Origin: Jeotgalibacillus alimentarius
GTDB taxonomy: Bacteria; Bacillota; Bacilli; Bacillales; Jeotgalibacillaceae
Length of the DNA: 64,000 nucleotides
Reading direction: 5' to 3'
Assembly: GCF_000829445.1 (NCBI RefSeq)
Contig: NZ_JXRQ01000008.1
Location: forward strand, 62,001-126,000
The notes under the pieces are model-generated. The model did no database searches and was not told where the DNA came from. It saw only the letters and a program-made list of their open reading frames with translations. Made by a program: the position numbers and the translations under genes. Numbering within the stretch: the stretch's first letter is position 1; every line of letters starts with the position of its first letter. Shown here one piece after another: positions 25,834 to 34,148 of the stretch.

Positions 25834-27594
25834 ATGAGTAAAGGCAGAATTATCGTTGTAGGTGGCGGACTTGCCGGCCTGATGGCGACAATTAAAGCAG
25901 CTGAAGCAGGAATGTCAGTAGACCTCTTCTCGCTTGTACCTGTAAAACGTTCACACTCTGTTTGTGCACAGGGTGGTATAAACGGAGCTGTAAATACAAA
26001 GGGTGAAGGTGATTCTCCCTGGGAACACTTTGATGACACAGTATACGGAGGCGACTTCCTTGCGAATCAGCCCCCTGTAAAAGCAATGTGTGATGCAGCA
26101 CCTGGTATCATTCACCTGCTTGACCGTATGGGTGTAATGTTCAACAGAACACCTGAAGGACTTCTTGACTTCCGCCGCTTTGGAGGAACGCAGCACCACC
26201 GTACTGCATTCGCCGGTGCAACGACTGGTCAGCAGTTGTTGTATGCACTCGATGAGCAGGTGAGAAGACATGAAGTAGCCGGTCTTGTAACGAAATATGA
26301 AGGCTGGGAATTCCTTGGTTCAGTCCTGGATGACGACGGCGTCTGCCGTGGTGTTGTATCTCAGGATCTGAAAACAATGGAAATTAAGTCTTTCAAAGGG
26401 GACGCAGTCATTCTGGCTACAGGCGGACCTGGGATTATCTTCGGGAAATCAACAAACTCTGTCATTAATACTGGAGCAGCAGCTTCTGTTGCTTATCAGC
26501 AAGGTGTGTATTATTCGAATGGTGAGTTCATCCAGATCCATCCGACAGCGATCCCTGGTGACGATAAGCTTCGTCTGATGAGTGAGTCTGCCCGTGGTGA
26601 AGGTGGCCGTGTATGGACATATAAAGACGGTAAGCCTTGGTACTTCTTAGAAGAAAAGTATCCTGCATACGGAAATCTTGTACCGCGTGATATTGCGACA
26701 CGGGAAATTTTCGATGTATGTGTACGCCAGAAGCTTGGTATTAATGGCGAGAACATGGTTTATCTTGACCTTTCGCACAAAGATCCGAAAGAGCTTGATA
26801 TTAAGCTTGGAGGAATCATCGAAATCTATGAGAAATTCATGGGTGATGATCCGCGTAAAGTACCAATGAAGATCTTCCCTGCTGTACATTATTCAATGGG
26901 CGGACTATGGGTTGATTTTGATCAGATGACAAATATCCCTGGTCTGTTCGCAGCAGGTGAATGTGATTATTCAATTCACGGTGCAAACCGTCTGGGTGCT
27001 AACTCACTTCTTTCATCTATTTACGGTGGAATGGTCGCAGGACCAAACGCTGTAAAATATATTGAGGGACTTGAAAAGACTACAGAAGACATGCCAGAAG
27101 ACATCTACACCCGCTTTGAAAAAGAAAAGCAGCAGGAGTGGGATGAAATCATGGCGATGGATGGCGACGAGAATGCATACGTCATTCATAAAGAGCTTGG
27201 AGAATGGATGACAGATAATGTAACAGTTGTCCGTCATAATGATAAGCTTCGCGAAACGGATGCGAAAATCCAGGAACTGCAGGAGCGCTTTAAGCGAATC
27301 AACATCAACGATACTGCTAAATGGAGTAACCAGGGAGCTGTATTTACACGTCAGTTAAAAGGAATGCTTCACTTGGCGCGCGTTGTTACAATCGGGGCAC
27401 TTAACCGTGATGAAAGCCGCGGCGCACACTATAAGCCTGACTTCCCAGAACGTAATGATGAGAAATTCCTGAAGACGACAATGGCTAAGTTCAATCCTGA
27501 AACAAACGCTCCTGAGTTCCATTTTGAAGATGTGGATGTTTCACTGATTGAACCGCGTAAACGTGATTACTCTAAGAAGAAAGGAGCAAAATAA
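25834..27594 (+). CDS. sdhA: Succinate dehydrogenase flavoprotein subunit
   Basis: 586 residues. The Rossmann FAD motif VVGGGLAGLMA lies at 8-18, and His41 in SHSVCAQGGING is the expected covalent FAD attachment residue. Substrate-site motifs are HPTAIPGDDKLRLMSESARG and EGGR, with SMGGLWVDFD and the second FAD motif GECDYSIHGANRLGANSLL downstream (about 369-387, two conserved pieces). It oxidises succinate to fumarate in the citrate cycle, attached to the inner face of the membrane. AAGGAGAGTG precedes the ATG. sdhB starts two bases after its stop. Confidence 0.97.
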   Translation: MSKGRIIVVGGGLAGLMATIKAAEAGMSVDLFSLVPVKRSHSVCAQGGINGAVNTKGEGDSPWEHFDDTVYGGDFLANQPPVKAMCDAAPGIIHLLDRMGVMFNRTPEGLLDFRRFGGTQHHRTAFAGATTGQQLLYALDEQVRRHEVAGLVTKYEGWEFLGSVLDDDGVCRGVVSQDLKTMEIKSFKGDAVILATGGPGIIFGKSTNSVINTGAAASVAYQQGVYYSNGEFIQIHPTAIPGDDKLRLMSESARGEGGRVWTYKDGKPWYFLEEKYPAYGNLVPRDIATREIFDVCVRQKLGINGENMVYLDLSHKDPKELDIKLGGIIEIYEKFMGDDPRKVPMKIFPAVHYSMGGLWVDFDQMTNIPGLFAAGECDYSIHGANRLGANSLLSSIYGGMVAGPNAVKYIEGLEKTTEDMPEDIYTRFEKEKQQEWDEIMAMDGDENAYVIHKELGEWMTDNVTVVRHNDKLRETDAKIQELQERFKRININDTAKWSNQGAVFTRQLKGMLHLARVVTIGALNRDESRGAHYKPDFPERNDEKFLKTTMAKFNPETNAPEFHFEDVDVSLIEPRKRDYSKKKGAK

Positions 27595-27596
27595 TC

Positions 27597-28370
27597 ATGG
27601 CAACAGCAACTGAAGAAAAAGTAATCAAGTTTGAAATTCACCGCCAGGACGATGAGAATTCTGCACCTTATTTCGAAGAGTTTGAGATTCCATACCGCGC
27701 GAATATGAACGTTATTTCTGCGCTGATGGAAATCAGACGTAATCCATTTAATAAAAAAGGTGAGAAAACAACTCCGGTATCATGGGACATGGGCTGTCTT
27801 GAAGAAGTATGCGGCGCCTGCTCAATGGTCATTAACGGAAAGCCGCGTCAGTCATGTACTGCACTAGTGGATCAGCTTGAACAGCCGATCCGTCTTGAGC
27901 CGATGAGAACATTCCCGGTTGTTCGTGACCTTCAGGTTGACCGCAGCCGCATGTTTGATTCTCTTAAGAGAGTAAAAGCTTGGATTCCGATCGATGGTAC
28001 GTATGATCTTGGACCTGGTCCGCGTATGCCGGAGAAAAAGCGTCAGTGGGCATACGAACTGTCAAAATGTATGACTTGCGGCGTTTGTCTTGAAGCCTGC
28101 CCGAATGTGAACAGCAAGTCAGACTTTATTGGACCTGCTCCACTTTCACAGGTACGTCTGTTCAACGCACATCCAACGGGTGCAATGAATAAAAACGAAC
28201 GCCTGGAATCCATTATGGGTGACGGAGGACTTTCAACCTGCGGTAACTCACAAAACTGTGTGGAAGCCTGCCCGAAAGGTATCCCGTTAACAACGTCAAT
28301 CGCGGCACTTAACCGTGACACAAACCTTCAAATGTTCAGAAACTTCTTTGGAAGCGATAAAGAAGTTTAA
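27597..28370 (+). CDS. sdhB: Succinate dehydrogenase iron-sulfur subunit
   Basis: 257 residues. N-terminal ferredoxin domain with the [2Fe-2S] ligands in MGCLEEVCGACSMV plus a later Cys in RQSC. The C-terminal domain carries the [4Fe-4S] motif CMTCGVCLEACP and the further Cys groups in STCGNSQNCVEACPKG for the remaining clusters. It wires electrons from the SdhA flavin to SdhC. The AAGAAAGGAGC ribosome-binding site is inside the end of sdhA, so translation is coupled. Repeat R4 and a terminator follow, closing the sdhCAB operon. Confidence 0.96.
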   Translation: MATATEEKVIKFEIHRQDDENSAPYFEEFEIPYRANMNVISALMEIRRNPFNKKGEKTTPVSWDMGCLEEVCGACSMVINGKPRQSCTALVDQLEQPIRLEPMRTFPVVRDLQVDRSRMFDSLKRVKAWIPIDGTYDLGPGPRMPEKKRQWAYELSKCMTCGVCLEACPNVNSKSDFIGPAPLSQVRLFNAHPTGAMNKNERLESIMGDGGLSTCGNSQNCVEACPKGIPLTTSIAALNRDTNLQMFRNFFGSDKEV

Positions 28371-28414
28371 GAACGTTTTATTACTAGATTTGAATATTAT
28401 TAACATGATATTCA

Positions 28415-28551
28415 GGTGAACGTAGCGGAAGGCGGTGACTCCGGGACGATTAGCGGGATAGCTGAGACCCCACAGCCGAAGGCGAGGAGGCCATATCGGA
28501 CCACAAAACGGTCCACCGTCCGGAAAGCACCGCCTGCAGCGAAGTGAACCG
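28415..28551 (+). repeat. Structured intergenic repeat, copy R4 (subfamily A)
   Basis: About 137 bp between the sdhB stop and its terminator. It has GGCGGTGACTCCGGGACG, GCTGAGACCCC and CGTCCGGAAAGCACCGCC. The inner hairpin is GCC-GAA-GGC. Like R2 it carries an extra hairpin insertion (GGACC-loop-GGTCC near 28498-28514) with different stem bases, again self-complementary. Confidence 0.85.
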
Positions 28552-28555
28552 CTCT

Positions 28556-28590
28556 AAGAGACTTAGACAAATCGTCTGAGTCTCTTTTTT
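28556..28590 (+). terminator. Intrinsic terminator of sdhCAB
   Basis: Stem AAGAGACTTAGAC (28556-28568) with GTCTGAGTCTCTT (28574-28586), one mismatch, then a T-run; immediately downstream of repeat R4. Confidence 0.88.
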
Positions 28591-28625
28591 CTGTTCAAAA
28601 GACCAGACTTCATGTAAAATAAAAG

Positions 28626-28639
28626 TGAATGATCATTCA
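28626..28639. promoter_or_regulatory. TGAATGATCATTCA palindrome upstream of ysmA
   Basis: Perfect 14-bp palindrome with the same TGAATGA half-site as the fadR operator but without its 4-base centre. It lies 22 bases upstream of the preferred ysmA start, near a TAAAAT -10-like box. It is a candidate TetR-family operator; the altered spacing means FadR itself may not bind. Confidence 0.5.
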
Positions 28640-28661
28640 TTTTGCGAAGGGGATGTCAAAT

Positions 28662-29123
28662 TTGAAAATACCTTACATAAATAACTTTGAAGAGTGGAAA
28701 AAAGAATTTGATTTTTATCATCCGGTAAAAATCAGGTTCTCTGAAACAGACCTTTTTGGTCACATGAATAATACCGTACCTTTTATCTACTTTGAACAGG
28801 CCAGAATAGAATTTTTTAAGCATCTTGGTTTTATGCAGAATTGGCTTGGTCCGGCAAGTCAGGCTATTCCGGTTGTTGCGAATCTGCAGTGTGATTTTCT
28901 GAAACAGGCATTTTTCGATGAAAATCTGAAAGTCTATGTTAAAGCAGATTCTGTAGGTAATTCATCCGTTGATATCCACTATCTTGGTATGAACGAAAAA
29001 GAACAACCTGTATTCTCAGGACGGGGTACGATGGTGCAAATGGATAAGAAATCAGGTAAAGGACTTGCCTGGACTGAAGAACAAAAAGAATTATTCATCA
29101 GGCCGGCTGTAAAAATGGACTGA
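28662..29123 (+). CDS. ysmA: Hotdog-fold acyl-CoA thioesterase-like protein YsmA
   Basis: 153 residues. The hotdog-fold 4HBT signature is seen as RFSETDLFGHMNNTVPFIYFEQARIEFF (short parts; Asp-x-x-x-H-x-N region) at about residues 25-52, followed by VVANLQCDFLKQA. Likely hydrolyses an acyl-CoA thioester; the substrate is unknown. It sits between sdhB and gerE, as in B. subtilis. Two starts are possible: ATG 28653 is too close to the GAAGGGG site, whereas TTG 28662 has 9-base spacing, so I prefer the TTG. A palindrome related to the FadR box just upstream hints at fatty-acid control. Confidence 0.8.
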   Translation: MKIPYINNFEEWKKEFDFYHPVKIRFSETDLFGHMNNTVPFIYFEQARIEFFKHLGFMQNWLGPASQAIPVVANLQCDFLKQAFFDENLKVYVKADSVGNSSVDIHYLGMNEKEQPVFSGRGTMVQMDKKSGKGLAWTEEQKELFIRPAVKMD

Positions 29124-29132
29124 TGAACACTC

Positions 29133-29160
29133 ACTTCTTTTCTGCCGGTTTCATACACTG
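29133..29160 (+). promoter_or_regulatory. SigK-type promoter for gerE
   Basis: AC (29133-29134), 17 bases, CATACACTG (29152-29160), close to the mother-cell SigK pattern AC-N16/17-CATANNNTA with one mismatch. gerE is a late mother-cell gene, which agrees. Confidence 0.5.
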
Positions 29161-29194
29161 AACAAACGGCGTAAATGGATAAGGGGGAAAAGGA

Positions 29195-29407
29195 GTGGCC
29201 CGGAGAAACTCAATATTAACGAAAAGGGAAAGAGAAGTGTTTTCTCTTTTACTGAAAGATTTGACGACTAAAGAAATTGCTTCTGCATTATTTATAAGTG
29301 AAAAAACTGTCAGAAATCATATTTCTAATGTTATCCAGAAGCTTGGTGTAAAAGGAAGAGCTCAGGCAATCGTCGAGTTATTAAGGCTGGGAGAACTGTC
29401 TCTGTAA
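29195..29407 (+). CDS. gerE: Spore-coat transcription regulator GerE
   Basis: 70-residue protein that is only a LuxR/FixJ-type helix-turn-helix: LTKREREVFSLLLKDLTTKEIA and SEKTVRNHISNVIQKLGV. This is the GerE layout, with no receiver domain (B. subtilis GerE is about 74 aa). GerE is the last mother-cell regulator and activates or represses spore coat genes made with SigK. GTG start with AAAAGGAGTG upstream (spacing is short). Its stop codon lies in the loop of a terminator. Position between ysmA and ysmB is as in B. subtilis. Confidence 0.93.
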   Translation: MARRNSILTKREREVFSLLLKDLTTKEIASALFISEKTVRNHISNVIQKLGVKGRAQAIVELLRLGELSL

Positions 29408-29424
29408 TTCAGAGACGGTTTTTT
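29394..29424 (+). terminator. Intrinsic terminator overlapping the gerE stop
   Basis: Stem AACTGTCTCTG (29394-29404) with CAGAGACGGTT (29410-29420), one G-T pair, loop containing the TAA stop of gerE, followed by T residues. Confidence 0.88.
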
Positions 29425-29450
29425 GTTTCCGGCTGTTTATTCAAATTTTC

Positions 29451-29479
29451 TTGATTATTATCATTAAAAAAGCGACAAT
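29451..29479 (+). promoter_or_regulatory. Probable promoter for ysmB
   Basis: TTGATT (29451-29456), 17 bases, GACAAT (29474-29479), 36 bases upstream of the ysmB start; the -10 box is imperfect. Confidence 0.5.
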
Positions 29480-29514
29480 ATGTATACAACGAAACATAGG
29501 GAGTGTATATAACG

Positions 29515-29967
29515 ATGGAAACGAAAAGTGTACAGGAGCTTCATCCAAGAGAGGTTGTAGCAGATATCGAAAAAGACCTCCGCTATATTTCCGGACTGAT
29601 CAAACAAAAGGGTCGTGAAATCCTCAGTCAGTACACGATTACGCCACCGCAATTTGTGGCACTTCAGTGGCTGTTTGAAGCCGGAGACATGACGATTGGC
29701 GAACTATCAAATAAAATGTATCTTGCATGCAGCACAACAACAGACTTAATTGACCGGATGGAAAGAAGCAGCCTGGTTGTCAGAGTGAAAGACGAACATG
29801 ACCGCAGGGTGGTTAGAATTCATCTGTTAGAAGAAGGCGAAAGAATTATTGAAGAAGTAATTAAAAAGCGTCAGCATGATTTAAATGATGTATTGTCCGG
29901 CTTTACTGAAGATGAAGTGACTTCACTTGCTAAAGTGCTGAATAAATTACATGGTGAAATGAAATAA
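29515..29967 (+). CDS. ysmB: MarR-family transcription regulator YsmB
   Basis: 150 residues with a winged helix-turn-helix of the MarR type (about 45-115): TPPQFVALQWLFEAGDMTIGELS, STTTDLIDRMERSSLVVR and the basic wing DEHDRRVVRIHL. The flanking helices make the usual dimer interface. Ligand and targets are unknown. It sits between gerE and racE, as in B. subtilis. The frame is open from GTG 29503; the ATG at 29515 is preferred because the GGGAG purine tract lies just before it. racE starts 16 bases after the stop, suggesting cotranscription. Confidence 0.85.
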   Translation: METKSVQELHPREVVADIEKDLRYISGLIKQKGREILSQYTITPPQFVALQWLFEAGDMTIGELSNKMYLACSTTTDLIDRMERSSLVVRVKDEHDRRVVRIHLLEEGERIIEEVIKKRQHDLNDVLSGFTEDEVTSLAKVLNKLHGEMK

Positions 29968-29983
29968 GAGTGAGGCGTTTTTC

Positions 29984-30781
29984 TTGAGCAGAGCAATTGG
30001 TGTAATGGATTCCGGTGTAGGCGGCTTAACAGTTGCCAAAGAAATTATATACCAGCTTCCAAATGAGCATATTATTTATTTAGGGGATACAGCACGCTGT
30101 CCGTACGGCCCGAGACCTGAAGAAGAAGTCAGAAGGTTTACGTGGGAAATGGCTGAATTTTTATACAAGCAGGATATTAAAATGTTAGTGATTGCCTGCA
30201 ATACTGCAACCGCAGCAGCGCTTGAAGAGATCAGAACTGCTTTTGATATTCCGGTAATCGGTGTCATCTCACCCGGAGCCCGTTCAGCGATTAAGTATAC
30301 AAAGAATAATCATATCGGCATTCTGGGCACTGCCGGAACGATTAAAAGTGAAGCGTATGAACATGTGCTTCACAGTCTGAAAGAATCAATTAAAACTTAT
30401 CCGAAAGCATGCCCGAAATTTGTTCCGCTTGTAGAAAGTGGAGAGTATAACAGTTCAATGGCTAAAAAAATTGTCGCTGAAACACTGAGTGAGATGAGAC
30501 AGTACCCAATTGATACATTAATCCTTGGGTGTACACACTATCCGCTACTGCAGCCGCTCATTGAGCAGTACGTCGGTCCAAAAGTAAAGGTAATCAGTTC
30601 GGGCGATGAGACCGCAAGAGAAGTCAGTGCAATTCTTTCTTATCGCGGTGAGCTTCATTCGCGTCATGAGAAGAAACAAAATGTATTCTATACAACTGGT
30701 TCACCCGTTATATTTGGACAAGTTGCACGAGAATGGATGAATGATGAGTCCATTGTAGTAGAATCTGTGAAACTGCCGTGA
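29984..30781 (+). CDS. racE: Glutamate racemase
   Basis: 265 residues. The first catalytic Cys is in VIACNTATAAAL (about residue 70) and the second in LILGCTHYPLL (about 182); Asp/His motifs are GVMDSGVGGLTVAKEI and YLGDTARCPYGPRP. It converts L-glutamate to D-glutamate for peptidoglycan. TTG start, preceded by a GAGTGAGGCG purine stretch. The gerM gene that follows racE in B. subtilis is missing; rph starts 50 bases downstream after a small hairpin. Confidence 0.95.
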   Translation: MSRAIGVMDSGVGGLTVAKEIIYQLPNEHIIYLGDTARCPYGPRPEEEVRRFTWEMAEFLYKQDIKMLVIACNTATAAALEEIRTAFDIPVIGVISPGARSAIKYTKNNHIGILGTAGTIKSEAYEHVLHSLKESIKTYPKACPKFVPLVESGEYNSSMAKKIVAETLSEMRQYPIDTLILGCTHYPLLQPLIEQYVGPKVKVISSGDETAREVSAILSYRGELHSRHEKKQNVFYTTGSPVIFGQVAREWMNDESIVVESVKLP

Positions 30782-30797
30782 GCTTATCACGGCTTTT
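30775..30797 (+). terminator. Weak terminator or attenuator after racE
   Basis: Stem GCCGTGA (30775-30781) with TCACGGC (30787-30793), then only four T residues. It overlaps the racE stop. It may lower rather than stop read-through into rph. Confidence 0.5.
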
Positions 30798-30831
30798 GTC
30801 ATGTACATCATTAAAAATGGAGTGAATATCT

Positions 30832-31587
30832 GTGAGAATTGATGGAAGAATTCCCTCTGAAATGAGAGAAGTAAAAATTGAAAAGAACTACCTGGTGCAT
30901 CCTGAAGGATCTGTCCTTGTATCATTTGGCGATACGAAAGTCATTTGTACGGCAAGTGTTGAGGAGCGGGTTCCGCCATTTATGAGAGGGCAGGGTAAAG
31001 GCTGGATTACAGCAGAATACGCTATGCTGCCAAGGGCTACCGGGCAACGTACGATCCGTGAATCCTCCAAAGGGAAGGTCAGTGGCCGTACGATGGAGAT
31101 CCAGAGGCTGATTGGACGGGCATTGCGCTCAGTAGTTGATCTTGACGCGCTGGGAGAACGGACAGTGTGGATTGACTGTGACGTCATTCAGGCTGATGGA
31201 GGCACACGGACTGCTTCGATTTCAGGCGCATTTGCAGCAATGGCACTGGCTATCGAAAAAATTGCTGCAGATAAAGCACTTCCAGCCTTTCCTGTAAAAG
31301 ATTTTCTTGCTGCAGTATCTGCAGGTATCAGTACAGAAGGTGAACCGATCCTTGATCTGAACTATGCAGAAGACAGTACTGCAGAAGTTGATATGAATAT
31401 CGTCATGACTGGAAAAGGGAATTTTGTTGAACTTCAGGGTACTGGTGAAGAAGCTGAATTCACACATGAAGAGCTGCTTGATATGCTCGATATCGGTAAG
31501 GCGGGTATTGAAAAGATTGTTAAACATCAGAAAATGATTCTTGGTGAAGAAATTACGGCTAAAATTCTGGGTGGTGTAACCGGATGA
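30832..31587 (+). CDS. rph: Ribonuclease PH
   Basis: 251 residues with the RNase PH signature: [37 protein letters not shown] and phosphate-site [18 protein letters not shown], then DADGGT-like [18 protein letters not shown]. It trims tRNA 3' ends by phosphorolysis. GTG start with ATGGAGTG upstream. Its stop codon overlaps the ATG of rdgB (ATGA), so the two are translationally coupled, as in many Bacillales. Confidence 0.95.
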   Translation: MRIDGRIPSEMREVKIEKNYLVHPEGSVLVSFGDTKVICTASVEERVPPFMRGQGKGWITAEYAMLPRATGQRTIRESSKGKVSGRTMEIQRLIGRALRSVVDLDALGERTVWIDCDVIQADGGTRTASISGAFAAMALAIEKIAADKALPAFPVKDFLAAVSAGISTEGEPILDLNYAEDSTAEVDMNIVMTGKGNFVELQGTGEEAEFTHEELLDMLDIGKAGIEKIVKHQKMILGEEITAKILGGVTG

Positions 31588-32168
31588 AGACAATGATTAT
31601 TGCTACACACAATCAGGGTAAAGCAAAAGATTTTAAAACACTGCTTGAACCTTTTGGGTACAAAATCAAAACACTTTCTGACTATCCTTCAATAGAAGAA
31701 GTGGAAGAAACAGGTTCAACTTTTGCTGAAAATGCGACTTTAAAAGCAGAAGCGATTTCAAAACACTTTAACGAAATTGTCATAGCTGATGACAGCGGCT
31801 TAATCGTGGATGCACTGAACGGTGAACCGGGCGTATATTCAGCGCGCTACGCAGGGACAGAGAAAGATGATCAGAAAAATATTGAAAAAGTACTCGCTAA
31901 GCTTGAAGGGGTCCCGAAGGAAAAAAGAACTGCGCGATTTCATTGTACGCTGGCGCTTGCTGAACCTGAAAAAGATACGGTTCTGTTTACAGGTGAGTCG
32001 GAAGGGTATATAACTTCAAAGCCAACTGGGGAGAATGGATTCGGATATGACCCGATTTTTTATACTGAAGTGTTTGGTAAAACTTTTGCAGAACTGACTC
32101 CGGATGAGAAGAACCGGATCAGCCACCGTGCAAATGCACTCAGGAAATTGCAATTACAGTTTCGGTGA
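31584..32168 (+). CDS. rdgB: Non-canonical purine NTP pyrophosphatase (RdgB/HAM1, YsnA)
   Basis: 194 residues with HAM1 family motifs: [13 protein letters not shown] at the N-terminus, [39 protein letters not shown] and [12 protein letters not shown]. It hydrolyses ITP, XTP and their deoxy forms to monophosphates, preventing their incorporation. Overlaps rph by four bases. The ysnB phosphodiesterase starts 9 bases after its stop, so rph-rdgB-ysnB form an operon. Confidence 0.95.
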   Translation: MKTMIIATHNQGKAKDFKTLLEPFGYKIKTLSDYPSIEEVEETGSTFAENATLKAEAISKHFNEIVIADDSGLIVDALNGEPGVYSARYAGTEKDDQKNIEKVLAKLEGVPKEKRTARFHCTLALAEPEKDTVLFTGESEGYITSKPTGENGFGYDPIFYTEVFGKTFAELTPDEKNRISHRANALRKLQLQFR

Positions 32169-32177
32169 GGTGATAGG

Positions 32178-32687
32178 ATGAAATTACTGGTTGTGAGTGA
32201 TAACCATGGAGACAGCGCAATTCTTGCGGAAGTAACTGAACGCTGGCGCGACCATGTGGATTATATGTTCCACGCAGGTGATTCAGAACTTCCTTACGAG
32301 TCAGATGTAATGAACCCGTTTGTAAAAGTGCGGGGAAACTGTGACTTTGATTCAGCATATCCTGAAGATGAACTTGTTGATTGCGATGGGACAAAAGTTT
32401 TTATCACACATGGGCACCTGTACGGCATTAAATCTTCACTTGATAGAATCAGCTATAAGGGAGATGAACTTCAAGCTGACGTCATCATTTTCGGACATTC
32501 CCACCAGCTGGGTGCTGAAATGACGGATGGCCGGCTGTTCTTGAATCCGGGCAGTATCAGATTGCCCAGGGACCGCAATGAACCTACTTATGCAATCGTG
32601 GATCTTCACGAGCGGCAGGTGGATATTGATTTTTATACAGATAAGCACGAGAAGCTGTTATCATGGAATAAAGCATTCAACGAGTAA
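32178..32687 (+). CDS. ysnB: YfcE/MJ0936-type phosphodiesterase YsnB
   Basis: 169-residue metallophosphoesterase with metal motifs in order: VVSDNHGD (6-13), FHAGDSEL, VRGNCDF, FITHGHLYG and FGHSHQLG. A cytosolic Mn-type phosphodiesterase; physiological substrate unknown. Third gene of rph-rdgB-ysnB; AGGTGATAGG precedes the ATG. An imperfect GC-rich hairpin without a clear T-run follows at about 32696-32727 and may end the transcript. Confidence 0.9.
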   Translation: MKLLVVSDNHGDSAILAEVTERWRDHVDYMFHAGDSELPYESDVMNPFVKVRGNCDFDSAYPEDELVDCDGTKVFITHGHLYGIKSSLDRISYKGDELQADVIIFGHSHQLGAEMTDGRLFLNPGSIRLPRDRNEPTYAIVDLHERQVDIDFYTDKHEKLLSWNKAFNE

Positions 32688-32789
32688 ACACAGCGCCCGT
32701 CCGCGCCTCTTTGATGAGGCCGGCGGGACTGATTCTTACGCAAATTCAAATCGGTTGAAAATATTTTAAAATAATATTTTTAAAATCCG

Positions 32790-32818
32790 TTGACTTTTTA
32801 GAAAGTAGTTAATATAAT
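32790..32818 (+). promoter_or_regulatory. Strong SigA promoter of the tRNA-Arg gene
   Basis: TTGACT (32790-32795), 17 bases, TATAAT (32813-32818), 30 bases upstream of the mature tRNA 5' end. Confidence 0.85.
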
Positions 32819-32848
32819 AGTAATTGTCCTCAACAAGGACTACATAAT

Positions 32849-32922
32849 GTCCCAGTAGCTCAGCTGGATAGAGCAACAGCCTTCTAAGCTGTCGGTCGGG
32901 CGTTCGAATCGCTCCTGGGACG
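32849..32922 (+). tRNA. tRNA-Arg (anticodon TCT)
   Basis: 74-nt cloverleaf. Acceptor arms GTCCCAG (32849-32855) and CTGGGAC (32915-32921) pair fully. D arm GCTC/GAGC; anticodon arm ACAGC/GCTGT with loop CTTCTAA (anticodon TCT, reads AGA/AGG); T arm with loop TTCGAAT. CCA is not encoded. It stands alone with its own promoter and terminator in the 369-base gap between ysnB and ysoA. Confidence 0.97.
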
Positions 32923-32928
32923 CTACCT

Positions 32929-32970
32929 AAAACCTGTCTGTTACGTCTGTAACAGACAGGTTTTCTTTTT
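32929..32970 (+). terminator. Intrinsic terminator of tRNA-Arg
   Basis: Perfect 16-bp stem (32929-32944 with 32949-32964), 4-base loop GTCT, followed by CTTTTT. Confidence 0.93.
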
Positions 32971-32989
32971 GTATAAATCAGTTCGATTC

Positions 32990-33019
32990 TTGGCATTTTT
33001 AAGATGACAGTGCTACACT
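32990..33019 (+). promoter_or_regulatory. Promoter for ysoA
   Basis: TTGGCA (32990-32995), 18 bases, TACACT (33014-33019) with an extended TG before the -10, 38 bases upstream of the ysoA start. Confidence 0.65.
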
Positions 33020-33056
33020 CTATTCACAAAATATAACGGAAGGTGGTTCATCATAT

Positions 33057-34004
33057 ATGGGTGAGCAGCAGAGCAGACGTGTGATTCCATTCCCGGGCTT
33101 AAAAGAGCGTCTTGTAGAACGAGGATTAGACATGCTGCAAAATCAGGAAAATGTTGAAGCCATCAGCCTTCTTGAACAGGCGTATGAAATGGATGAACAG
33201 GATGCAGCTGCTGGCACTTCGCTGGCCGTTGCTTATTATGAAAACCGTCAGTGGGGAGAATCAGCCGGGCTGTGTGAAAAGATGCTTCACGAAGGTTCGG
33301 GTGAATATGATGAACTGATTGAGCTTTACGTAATGAATCTGATCCAGCTGAGAAAATTCAGTGAAATATCAGCATTTATCAGTCCACTGTTAGGAGAGAT
33401 TGAATTACCTCCTGAGAAAGCATCACGTCTCAAAAGCCTGATTGATCTGGGACAGGAGCAAAAAGAGATCACTGAATCGGCAGACGAATCTTTTGCATCT
33501 TTTCAATTGCAAAAGGGTCTTGAACAGCAGATGATCCAGTCAGCAGCGCTGGCTAAACAGAATATCAGACCGATGAAAGATGATATCATCAGGGAAATCG
33601 AAAGTGAACAGACGCATCCATTTATTCAGACGTTACTTCTGAATATATTAAGGGAACAGCGCATTGGTGATGAGGTTATCGTCAGTAAGTGGGGGAAAGA
33701 AATTTCTGTTAATCCCGCTGAGCTGCTCGAGCCATTCGAGCAGGAGCTTTTTCAGCAGACGAAAGCGTTGATAGAAGATCACAGTCAGGAACTGCAGACA
33801 GCAGAAATTGCTCAGGAGCTCTTGCAAAAACATGCTTTCCTGCTGTACCCTTTCACTTGGAGAAATAATAATGCGGAACTGCTCTCAGAAGCGTATCTGA
33901 GACTCTCGAGAGAATACATGGGGGATGAAACTGCTTTTCAGCTATTCTCAGATGAAGAGCTGCTGGACGAAATCAGGAGACTCGAAAAAGCGGAAATGGT
34001 CTAA
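33057..34004 (+). CDS. ysoA: TPR-repeat protein YsoA
   Basis: 315-residue soluble, acidic, all-helical protein. Residues about 22-110 contain tetratricopeptide-like repeats (EAISLLEQAYEMDEQDAAAGTSLAVAYYE, quoted here as a short landmark AISLLEQAYEMDEQDA). The rest is helical with DUF3196-like segments. TPR folds bind proteins; the partner is unknown. It lies directly upstream of tig, as in B. subtilis ysoA, but has its own promoter. GAAGGTGG precedes the ATG. Confidence 0.82.
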   Translation: MGEQQSRRVIPFPGLKERLVERGLDMLQNQENVEAISLLEQAYEMDEQDAAAGTSLAVAYYENRQWGESAGLCEKMLHEGSGEYDELIELYVMNLIQLRKFSEISAFISPLLGEIELPPEKASRLKSLIDLGQEQKEITESADESFASFQLQKGLEQQMIQSAALAKQNIRPMKDDIIREIESEQTHPFIQTLLLNILREQRIGDEVIVSKWGKEISVNPAELLEPFEQELFQQTKALIEDHSQELQTAEIAQELLQKHAFLLYPFTWRNNNAELLSEAYLRLSREYMGDETAFQLFSDEELLDEIRRLEKAEMV

Positions 34005-34014
34005 TGGTTTGCAG

Positions 34015-34042
34015 TTGAAACACAAACCGCGTATGTTATAAT
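34015..34042 (+). promoter_or_regulatory. SigA promoter of tig
   Basis: TTGAAA (34015-34020), 16 bases, TATAAT (34037-34042), about 105 bases before the tig start codon. Confidence 0.75.
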
Positions 34043-34148
34043 AAAATGGTTGCATAATGGGATTCTTAAATCGATAAATGAAAGAATCATTGATTTCATG
34101 ATGTTCATGAAACCATTAACTTAATAGATGTTTTGGAGGGAATTATTT

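Noticed and set aside
32696-32727. Intrinsic terminator after ysnB
   Set aside because: A GC-rich hairpin is present but no T-run follows, so it is not listed as a terminator.
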